Source: Acidobacteriota bacterium (GTDB taxonomy: Bacteria > Acidobacteriota > Terriglobia > Terriglobales > SCQP01). Taken from it: 51,381 nucleotides of DNA. This document shows, in pieces, positions 40,993 through 47,839 of this stretch. Under the pieces are notes generated by a model that worked only from the letters and a program-made list of their open reading frames with translations, searched no databases and was not told where the DNA came from. Each line of letters starts with the position of its first letter. The stretch's first letter is position 1. Location: contig DAHUYO010000017.1 in the NCBI GenBank assembly GCA_027315185.1, positions 1 to 51,381 of the forward strand, given 5' to 3'. Both the position numbers and the translations under genes were made by a program.

Positions 40993-42009
40993 CTAGCCGC
41001 GCGCCTGCGCCAGGGCGACGATTTCGGCGATCAAATCGCAGTACGACCGCCCCGCCTTTTTCGCCGCCATGGCGAACTCCGCCCCGCTCGCCAGCCAGGG
41101 GTTGGGATTGGCCTCCAGCACATAAATCTCATTCCGCTTGGTGAGCCGCATGTCAATGCGGCCGTAGTCCCGCAGCTTCAGCGTGCGGTAGGCCGCTAGC
41201 GCGGTTTCCTCCAGCCGCTTGGCCGTGGCCTCCGGCAGATCCTCGACCGGCGCGGACTTGGTGACGCGGTAGCTTTCCGTCTCCTTTTCCCACTTCACCT
41301 CCGTGCTGGCGATGCGCGGCGTGCCCTCCGGCAACTTGGACAGATCCAGTTCCACCAGCGGCAGCACCGCCGGGTCCTCGTTGCCCAAGATGGAGGCGTA
41401 GATCTCCCGGCCTTCGATGTATTCCTCGATCAGCGCCGGCGAGTCGAACTTGTCATGGATGTAATGAATCCGCTCCATCAGTTCTTTGATGCTGCCCACC
41501 ACCGAATCCGCCTCGATGCCGATGGAGCCGTCCTCGGAGACCGGCTTGACGATCAGCGGAAACTCGATGTCATGCGCGTGGTCCAGCCGCCCGCGGTAGG
41601 AGGTGGCGAAAAACGGCGTCTTGATGCCGTGAAACGCGAACATCTTCTTGGCCAGCGCCTTGTCCTGCGCCAGGTACAGCGCGTGCGGGCCGGCGCCAGT
41701 ATACGGCGTGCCCAGCAGGTCCAAGAAGCCGGCAATCTGCATGTCCTTGGTGTCGTCGCCGGCGTAGGACTCGGTCAAATTGAAGATGACGTCGGCTTCC
41801 ATCTTGGCCAGCGCGCAAAGCGAGGCGTTGCGGCCGTCCAGCAACTGGTAGAACGGCTCGTGACCGAGCTTCTCCAGCGCCTCGAAGATCTCCTCGTGAT
41901 CCGGTTTGTCGCGCTTGCGGCGGCGGGAACGCCGCGGCGCGGACGGCGCGGCATCCTCCTCGCCCCACACGTCGTACAGAACCGCGACTTTGAGCTTGCC
42001 CGCGGTCAT
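40993..42009 (-). CDS. ATP-grasp enzyme, D-Ala-D-Ala-ligase-like
   Basis: A 338-residue ATP-grasp ligase. After LKVAVLYDVWGEED comes a charged Arg/Lys-rich insert, then VIFNLTESYAGDDTKDMQIA, LLGTPYTGAGPHALYLAQDK (D-Ala-D-Ala-ligase-like start of the central domain), LIVKPVSEDGSIGI (ATP-binding Lys), EEYIEGREIYASILGN and the metal-binding end YVLEANPNPWL. It resembles ddl-like ligases of unknown specificity more than housekeeping Ddl. Its ATG overlaps the stop of the zinc metallopeptidase gene (ATGA at 42006-42009), implying joint function. It likely forms an amide bond between an amino acid or peptide and an amine; the substrate is unknown. Confidence 0.88.
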   Translation of the reverse strand: MTAGKLKVAVLYDVWGEEDAAPSAPRRSRRRKRDKPDHEEIFEALEKLGHEPFYQLLDGRNASLCALAKMEADVIFNLTESYAGDDTKDMQIAGFLDLLGTPYTGAGPHALYLAQDKALAKKMFAFHGIKTPFFATSYRGRLDHAHDIEFPLIVKPVSEDGSIGIEADSVVGSIKELMERIHYIHDKFDSPALIEEYIEGREIYASILGNEDPAVLPLVELDLSKLPEGTPRIASTEVKWEKETESYRVTKSAPVEDLPEATAKRLEETALAAYRTLKLRDYGRIDMRLTKRNEIYVLEANPNPWLASGAEFAMAAKKAGRSYCDLIAEIVALAQARG

Positions 42010-43112
42010 GCCGCCGGCTCCTGCCCGCCGTTGCCCGATCCGCGGCGGCCCGCGCCCAGCCGCGCGGGTTGCGCGCCAGGCGCCGCGCCGCCCGGCGGAC
42101 GGCGGCCATGGGTCCCGATCGCCTGCGGCGCCGCCATGCCCTGCATGGCCATGGCGGTGATGAAGGTCGCCAGTTCGGTCAAATGGTCGCGTTCCCGCCG
42201 CCGCTCCACGCGCAAGTCCAGCCCGCGCAGGCGGCTTTCGATCGCCTCCACCAGGCGCTTCACCGCCGGCCGCCGCACGCCGGTCCAATACGCCGCCTTA
42301 TCCGTCAGCGCCTTGCGGTGCTCCCGCACCATGTCCTCCGCCCGCCGCCGCGCGTTCCGCGCGGGCGGAAAAATATCCCGCAAATCCGCATCCATCGCCG
42401 GATCGGCGGGCACGGCGGGCTGTTGCGCCGCCGCCGCGCGGTAGAACTCGCCGACGGTCATCTTCATTTCCCGCACCGTGAAGTCGGGACGCCCATGGCG
42501 CAGCAGCGGCGCCCGTCCACCCACCTCCGCCGCCACCCGTTCCACATACTCCAGCTTGCCCAGCGCCGGCCAGTGGCGGTATTTCTCCCGCCATCCGGAG
42601 CCGGGAGTCAGCCACACGGCGAAGGTTTCGGCGAAGTCCTCGTCGGGGTGTTTCTGCGCATACCAGCCGGCGATATGCCGTACATAGTCGCGGGAAAAGG
42701 CTACCGGATGGTAGTGGTCCCGGTACGGCCGGCGGTAGGGCCCAAACCAGTGCCGCCATTCCGGCCGACGGTAGAGGCGGTAGGCGTAGTTGAAGGCGTG
42801 GCCGGCCTCATGCCGCAGGTACATCAGGATCTCCCGGCGGTCCTCTAAATCGTTCAACTCCCGTTCCCGCCGCGCCAGGCGGCGGTCGGCAAGATAGAAA
42901 GGTATGCCGATCACCGGCTCCCCCGAAGGGCAACCCCACTCATCGGTCAAGTAACACATCGGCTGAAAGTGGCTCAGCCCCTTGGCCTCTAACTCCCGGT
43001 ACAGCCGCCGCACCGGCGCCGCCAGCGGCGAGCCGGGAATGCGCAGCCCGAGGTCGCAGATGCGCCGGTCCAAGATGGAGCGAGCGGATGGGCGGTGGGC
43101 AAGTCGGGCCAT
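42006..43112 (-). CDS. Putative zinc-binding metallopeptidase (gluzincin-like)
   Basis: A 368-residue protein of the 'putative zinc-binding metallopeptidase' type. HEAGH at residues 101-105 gives the two His ligands and the catalytic Glu102; Glu162 in DEDFAETFAVW is a good candidate third ligand. Around them are PVIGIPFYLADRRLARRER and AFSRDYVRHIAGWYAQKHP. The C-terminal third is basic and helical, then low complexity (Gly/Pro/Ala). No signal peptide is seen, so it probably acts in the cytoplasm. It is translationally coupled to the ATP-grasp ligase. Start ATG 43112; longer in-frame options upstream look non-coding. Confidence 0.8.
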   Translation of the reverse strand: MARLAHRPSARSILDRRICDLGLRIPGSPLAAPVRRLYRELEAKGLSHFQPMCYLTDEWGCPSGEPVIGIPFYLADRRLARRERELNDLEDRREILMYLRHEAGHAFNYAYRLYRRPEWRHWFGPYRRPYRDHYHPVAFSRDYVRHIAGWYAQKHPDEDFAETFAVWLTPGSGWREKYRHWPALGKLEYVERVAAEVGGRAPLLRHGRPDFTVREMKMTVGEFYRAAAAQQPAVPADPAMDADLRDIFPPARNARRRAEDMVREHRKALTDKAAYWTGVRRPAVKRLVEAIESRLRGLDLRVERRRERDHLTELATFITAMAMQGMAAPQAIGTHGRRPPGGAAPGAQPARLGAGRRGSGNGGQEPAA

Positions 43113-43299
43113 GGTGGGCGGGCAGCGCCGCGCCGGCAACGCCTTTCGGGTCTTCCTTGCAAACCGTAGCACGCCGCGCCCCGCGGCCGGAAGCGCCGGG
43201 GTTGGCGAGCGCGGCACTGACCGTATTGCCAGGCTTTGGCGCCGCGCCGCCCGCGCCTTGGCCGGCGGCAATTCTCCCCCGGTTGCGCCGCCGCCAGGG

Positions 43300-43563
43300 C
43301 TAGCGCGCCAACTGCCCGTTGCGCAGTTCGGCGATCACCGCGCCGTGCTGCTCCCGCACGCGCTCCCGCACCGCCGCGTCGTCGTCCGTGGCGCACTCCA
43401 CCCGGCGCGTATAGTGCACCTGGCCGCCGCGGAAGATCGTGGTTTCGATCGCCAGGCCGTCCTCGTCGCCATCCTCGCTCCGCCGGCGGCAGGGCTCCGT
43501 CTGCACGTGAAACGACTCTCCGTCCAGTTCCACCACGCTGTTGTAGCCAAACCCGCGCGTCAT
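43300..43563 (-). CDS. Small conserved protein with FHVQTE motif, 87 aa
   Basis: An 87-residue soluble protein beginning MTRGFGYNSVVELDGESFHV, followed by QTEPC and an acidic loop (RRSEDGDEDG), a strand IETTIFRGGQVHYTRRVEC, and a helical end VREQHGAVIAELRNGQ. I recall small proteins of this kind (FHVQTEDLG...) from Acidobacteriota and Myxococcota, with no known function. It is 187 nt upstream of the metallopeptidase gene on the same strand and is probably the first gene of that unit. It is divergent from nuoA. Confidence 0.72.
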   Translation of the reverse strand: MTRGFGYNSVVELDGESFHVQTEPCRRRSEDGDEDGLAIETTIFRGGQVHYTRRVECATDDDAAVRERVREQHGAVIAELRNGQLAR

Positions 43564-43597
43564 GCTCTTCCGACTCGCTCCGCCGCTGAACGCCGCC

Positions 43598-43627
43598 TTG
43601 ACACTGCCTTCGCTAGCCTCTTATATT
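43598..43627 (+). promoter_or_regulatory. Sigma-70-type promoter of the complex I operon
   Basis: TTGACA (43598-43603), an 18-nt spacer and TATATT (43622-43627) make a near-consensus housekeeping promoter in the 145-bp gap before nuoA. Transcription would start near 43634, leaving a leader of about 75 nt. Confidence 0.6.
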
Positions 43628-43708
43628 GTTATGTTTTCCCTATTCCGCGGCTCAGCCGTGGGCGAGTATACCATCGGACGGGGTAATTCCACCCGCGAAA
43701 TTGCCGCC

Positions 43709-44140
43709 ATGACTTCCACCCCCAGCTACATGGCCAACTACCTGCCGATCTTGATTCAGTTCGTGCTGGCGTTGGCGCTGGCGCTGGGGCTGATTGTCGC
43801 TTCCCGTCTGATCGGCCAGCGGCGCCGCGGCAAGATCAAGCTTTCCCCCTACGAATGCGGCATGACTCCCAAGGGGGACGTGCGCAGCGGGTTCGCCGTC
43901 AAGTTCTACCTGGTCGCCATCGTCTTCATTTTGTTCGACATCGAAGCCGTCTTTTTGCTGCCCTGGGCGGTCGAGTTCCGCCGCCTGCGGGTGCTGGGCT
44001 TCGTGGAGATGATCGTCTACATCGCCATCGTCCTGGCCGGCTTCACGTACATTTGGAAGCGTGGCGTGCTGGACTGGAACACCCCCGAGCGCAACGAACT
44101 GACCCTGCCGCCCTCCGTCGCCCGCACCGGCAACCGTTAA
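43709..44140 (+). CDS. nuoA: NADH-quinone oxidoreductase subunit A
   Basis: A 143-residue membrane subunit of complex I (ND3). Three hydrophobic segments are seen; the family signature KIKLSPYECGMTPKGDVRSG contains the conserved Cys loop, followed by FAVKFYLVAIVFILFDIEAV. It sits at the quinone-binding junction. The start ATG 43709 fits family length; the open frame extends upstream to 43562 over the promoter and is not used. First gene of the operon; the next gene is nuoC, not nuoB. Confidence 0.95.
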   Translation: MTSTPSYMANYLPILIQFVLALALALGLIVASRLIGQRRRGKIKLSPYECGMTPKGDVRSGFAVKFYLVAIVFILFDIEAVFLLPWAVEFRRLRVLGFVEMIVYIAIVLAGFTYIWKRGVLDWNTPERNELTLPPSVARTGNR

Positions 44141-44147
44141 CCCGCTC

Positions 44148-44684
44148 TTGGACGCGAAAGCCGAATTGACTCCGAACCCACCCCAGCCGCCTTCTCCATC
44201 GCCCGACGCCGCGACGCCGCCTGACTGGCGCCAACAAGCCGCCGCGCGCCGCCTCTTGGATTGGAACCCGGAGGCGATCCTAGACGGTCAGTTCGCCTTG
44301 GGCGAACTCAGCCTGACCATCGCCGCCGCGGCCTTACCCACCGTGGCGGCCTGGCTGCGCGACGACGCCGAACTGCGCTTCGACCTGCTCGCCGATATCA
44401 CCTGCGTGGATCATTTCCCCGCCGATCCCCGCTTCGCCGTCGTCTACCAGCTTTACTCCACCGCCCGCCATCATTGGCTGCGCCTCAAGGTCCGCACCAA
44501 CGCCGACCAGGCGGTGCCGAGCCTGACGCCGGTCTGGCCCAGCGCCAACTGGTGCGAGCGCGAGGTCTTCGACTTGTTCGGCGTGCAGTTCGCCGGCCAT
44601 CCGTTCCTGCGCCGCATCATGATGCCGGATAATTGGGAAGGGCATCCCATGCGCAAGGACTATCCCGTCGAAGGGTACCGCTAG
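44148..44684 (+). CDS. nuoC: NADH-quinone oxidoreductase subunit C
   Basis: A 178-residue peripheral-arm subunit (30 kDa family). The signature WCEREVFDLFGVQFAGHPFL and RRIMMPDNWEGHPMRKDYPV is complete. No in-frame ATG or GTG precedes the domain, so the likely start is TTG at 44148, 7 nt after the nuoA stop; no clear Shine-Dalgarno is visible. The N-terminal 35 residues are Pro-rich. In most operons nuoB lies between nuoA and nuoC; it is absent here. Confidence 0.92.
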   Translation: MDAKAELTPNPPQPPSPSPDAATPPDWRQQAAARRLLDWNPEAILDGQFALGELSLTIAAAALPTVAAWLRDDAELRFDLLADITCVDHFPADPRFAVVYQLYSTARHHWLRLKVRTNADQAVPSLTPVWPSANWCEREVFDLFGVQFAGHPFLRRIMMPDNWEGHPMRKDYPVEGYR

Positions 44685-45893
44685 ATGCCGGAACTGACCC
44701 AAGCTCCGGGCGTGGATACCGAAACCACCGGCCACAACTTGATTCTGAACATGGGGCCGCAGCACCCCTCCACCCACGGCGTGCTGCGCCTCATCCTGGA
44801 AATCGACGGCGAAATGGTCGTCCGCGCCCTGCCGGATATCGGCTATCTGCACACCGGCATCGAGAAAAGCGCGGAATCCAAGTTCTATCAGCAGGTGGTC
44901 ACGCTCACCGACCGCATTGACTACCTGGCGCCCATGACCAACAACCTCTGCTACGTGCTGGCGGTGGAGAAGCTGTTGGGCCTGGAAGTCCCCCGCCGCG
45001 CGCGGTGGGTCCGGGTGCTGCTCAATGAGCTGACGCGCCTCAACAGTCATCTGGTCTGGCTGGGCTCGCACGCCTTGGACATCGGCGCCATGACGGTGTT
45101 CCTGTACTGTTTCCGCGAGCGCGAGGAACTGTTGAAGATCTTCGAGTACGTCAGCGGCCAGCGGATGATGACCTCCTACTTCCGCGTCGGCGGCCTTGCC
45201 CTGGAGCCGCCGCTGGGCATGCTGGAGCGCGTCCGCACGTTCTTGGACGCCTTCCCGGCCAAGATTGACGAATACGAAAACCTGCTGACCGCCAACGCCA
45301 TCTGGATCGGCCGCACCCGCGGGGTCGGCGTCATCTCCGCCGCCGACGCCGTCGCCTTGGGCCTGACCGGTCCCTGCCTGCGCGCCAGCGGGATGCCGCT
45401 GGATCTGCGCAAGGACAATCCCTACTCCAGCTACGACGAGTTCGACTTCAACGTACCCGTGCGCACGGAGGGCGACGTCTACGCCCGCTATCTGGTGCGC
45501 GTCGAGGAGATGCGGGAAAGCGTCAAGATCGCCCGCCAGGCGCTGGAAGGCATGCCCGAGGGCCCCTGGAAGGCCGAGGTGAACGGCGTCGTCCTGCCCG
45601 ACCGCGACCGGATGAAGTCGGAGATGGAGGCGCTGATCTATCACTTCAAGATCGTCACCGAAGGCTTCCGCGTGCCGCCGGGCGAAGTGTTCCAGGCCAT
45701 CGAGTCGCCGCGCGGCATCATGGGCTACTACATCGTCGCCGACGGCACGGCCAAACCCTACCGCTGCCACATGCGCGCCGCCTCCTTCGCCAACTTGCAG
45801 GCGCTGCCCCGGATGATCGAGGGCCGGCTGATCGCCGACGTCGTCGCCGTCATCGGCAGCATTGATATCATCCTGGGCGATGTGGACCGCTAA
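44685..45893 (+). CDS. nuoD: NADH-quinone oxidoreductase subunit D
   Basis: A 402-residue 49-kDa subunit that forms the quinone site. Hallmarks are LNMGPQHPSTHGVLRL, DIGYLHTGIEKSAESKFYQQ, TRLNSHLVWLGSHALDIGAM, FRVGGLALEPP, and the C-terminal FANLQALPRMIEG and SIDIILGDVDR. It is full length with no insertion, and begins directly after the nuoC stop (TAG ATG). Confidence 0.97.
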   Translation: MPELTQAPGVDTETTGHNLILNMGPQHPSTHGVLRLILEIDGEMVVRALPDIGYLHTGIEKSAESKFYQQVVTLTDRIDYLAPMTNNLCYVLAVEKLLGLEVPRRARWVRVLLNELTRLNSHLVWLGSHALDIGAMTVFLYCFREREELLKIFEYVSGQRMMTSYFRVGGLALEPPLGMLERVRTFLDAFPAKIDEYENLLTANAIWIGRTRGVGVISAADAVALGLTGPCLRASGMPLDLRKDNPYSSYDEFDFNVPVRTEGDVYARYLVRVEEMRESVKIARQALEGMPEGPWKAEVNGVVLPDRDRMKSEMEALIYHFKIVTEGFRVPPGEVFQAIESPRGIMGYYIVADGTAKPYRCHMRAASFANLQALPRMIEGRLIADVVAVIGSIDIILGDVDR

Positions 45894-46010
45894 TGGAGAA
45901 CGCACCGAACAGGGCCGTTGGCCGCGCCGCGAACGATGGCCCAACCGGGAACGGAAGCCGTAAGGCGCGGACGCGATTTTCTGCCCTCCCCGCGCAGGCC
46001 AGCCACCGCC

Positions 46011-46490
46011 ATGTCCGTCTTTAGCCCCGCAACCCGAGACCGCTTCGAACGGCTGGCCGCCAGCTATCCGCAGCCCCGCTCCGCCCTGGTGCCGATGCTG
46101 CTCTATGCCCAGGACGAACTCGGCTATCTGCCTCCGGAGGCGATCGCCGAGATCGCCGCCCTGCTGGGCGAAACCGAGCTGGGGGTACGGGAGGTCATCG
46201 GCTACTACTCCATGCTGCGCACCGCGCCCGCCGGCCGGTACCACGTGCAGGTTTGCACCAACATCAGCTGCATGCTTCGCGGCGGCGAGGAGATCCTGGC
46301 CCATTGCCAGCGCCGCTTGGGTATCCACAACCGCCAGACCACGCCGGACGGCATGTTTTCCATCGAGGAGGTCGAGTGTATAGGCGCCTGCGCCTGGGCC
46401 CCGGCGCTCCAGGTCAACTACGACTTTCACCAGGAGCTCGACCCCGCCAAAGTGGATGAGATTCTGGAAAAGTACCGGAGGCAAGGCTAG
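46011..46490 (+). CDS. nuoE: NADH-quinone oxidoreductase subunit E
   Basis: A 159-residue thioredoxin-like [2Fe-2S] subunit of the NADH-oxidising module. Helical N-terminus (ALVPMLLYAQDELGYLPPEA), EVIGYYSMLRTAPAGRYHVQ, cluster ligands in VCTNISCML (C-x4-C) and VECIGACAWAP (C-x3-C). ATG 46011 is chosen by family length; in-frame starts upstream to 45918 add an Arg/Pro-rich stretch with no family counterpart. The gap of 117 nt after nuoD is otherwise empty. Confidence 0.94.
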   Translation: MSVFSPATRDRFERLAASYPQPRSALVPMLLYAQDELGYLPPEAIAEIAALLGETELGVREVIGYYSMLRTAPAGRYHVQVCTNISCMLRGGEEILAHCQRRLGIHNRQTTPDGMFSIEEVECIGACAWAPALQVNYDFHQELDPAKVDEILEKYRRQG

Positions 46491-46492
46491 CC

Positions 46493-47836
46493 GTGGCCGA
46501 ACGCCCCGCCTATCCCGCCGCGCACCCCGCGGAAGTCCGCGTCGTCAGCCAGCGCTTCGGCGATCCCCGCGCCGCCACCCTGGCCGGCTATCTCGACACC
46601 GGCGGGTATCAAGCCCTGGGCAAGGCGCTGGGCCTGAACGGCGGCGAGGCGATGGCGCCCGAGGCCATCATCGAGGAGGTCAAGAAGTCCTCCCTGCGCG
46701 GCCGCGGCGGCGCCGGCTTTCCCACCGGCCTCAAGTGGTCCTTCATTCCCAAGGGCGGCGACAAGCCGAAATACGTGCTCTGCAACGCCGACGAAAGCGA
46801 GCCCGGGACCTGCAAGGACCGCCTCATTCTGGAGCACGATCCGTTCGCCATCATCGAGGGCATCACCATCGCCGGTCGGGCCATCGGCGCGCAGCGCGGC
46901 TTCATCTACATCCGCGGCGAATACCGCTACGTGCTGGACATCATGCAGCGCGCCTTGGCCGAAGCCTACGCGGCCGGCTATCTGGGCGCCAACATCCGCG
47001 GCAGCGGCTTTTCCTTCGACATCCTCGCCCATACCGGCGCCGGCGCCTACGAGTGCGGCGAGGAATCGGCGCTGATGGAGTCGCTGGAGGGCAAGCGCGG
47101 CATTCCCCGGCTCAAGCCTCCCTTCCCCGCCCTCAGCGGGCTCTACGGCTGCCCCACGGTCATCAACAACGTCGAGACGCTGGCCTCGGTGCCGCCCATC
47201 ATTCTCCGCGGCGGTGACTGGTTCCTCAATATCGGCCTGCCGAAAAACGGCGGACCGCGCCTGTTCTCCCTCAGCGGCCAGGTGCGGAACCGCGGCGTCT
47301 ACGAGCTGCCGCTGGGCTTTCCCCTGCGCCGCCTGATCGAGGAGATCGGCGGCGGCGTCCTCGGCGGCGGCTTGAAAGCCGTCGTCCCCGGCGGTTCCTC
47401 CACGCCCATCTTCACCGCCGAGGAGGCGCTGGGCCTGAACCTGGACTACGATTCGGTGGGCAAAGCGGGCTCCTTTCTCGGCTCCGGCGGCGTGGTGGTC
47501 ATCAACGACCGCACCTGCATGGTGCGATTCGCGCTGCGCGTGATGCAGTTCTACCGGCATGAAAGCTGCGGCTGGTGCGTTCCCTGCCGGGAAGGCACCA
47601 ACTGGCTGCAACTGGCCCTCACCCGCTTTCACCGCGGCGATGGCCGGCCGGAGGACGTGGACCTGTTCACCGACGTGGCGCAGAACATCCTGGGCCGCAC
47701 CCTTTGCCCGCTGGGAGACGCGGCCGCCATGCCCATCCTCAGCATCGTGCGCAAGTTCCGTTCGGAATTCGAAGATCACCTGCACGGCCGCCCCTGCCCC
47801 TTCGCCGCGGAGTCCAGCGCCGTGCCCGTCGCCTAA
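46493..47836 (+). CDS. nuoF: NADH-quinone oxidoreductase subunit F
   Basis: A 447-residue NADH- and FMN-binding subunit. GRGGAGFPTGLKW (residues 70-82) and NADESEPGTCKDR form the FMN/NADH site; AYECGEESALMESLEGKRG follows; the [4Fe-4S] N3 ligands are in ESCGWCVPCREGTNW plus a later Cys in TLCPLGDAA. The GTG start lies 2 nt after the nuoE stop. Confidence 0.97.
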   Translation: MAERPAYPAAHPAEVRVVSQRFGDPRAATLAGYLDTGGYQALGKALGLNGGEAMAPEAIIEEVKKSSLRGRGGAGFPTGLKWSFIPKGGDKPKYVLCNADESEPGTCKDRLILEHDPFAIIEGITIAGRAIGAQRGFIYIRGEYRYVLDIMQRALAEAYAAGYLGANIRGSGFSFDILAHTGAGAYECGEESALMESLEGKRGIPRLKPPFPALSGLYGCPTVINNVETLASVPPIILRGGDWFLNIGLPKNGGPRLFSLSGQVRNRGVYELPLGFPLRRLIEEIGGGVLGGGLKAVVPGGSSTPIFTAEEALGLNLDYDSVGKAGSFLGSGGVVVINDRTCMVRFALRVMQFYRHESCGWCVPCREGTNWLQLALTRFHRGDGRPEDVDLFTDVAQNILGRTLCPLGDAAAMPILSIVRKFRSEFEDHLHGRPCPFAAESSAVPVA

Positions 47837-47839
47837 GCC

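Noticed and set aside
44334-46484. Long minus-strand frame (about 716 codons) across nuoC, nuoD and nuoE
   Set aside because: Antisense to unmistakable complex I genes, His/Val/Gly-rich and lacking any family motif.
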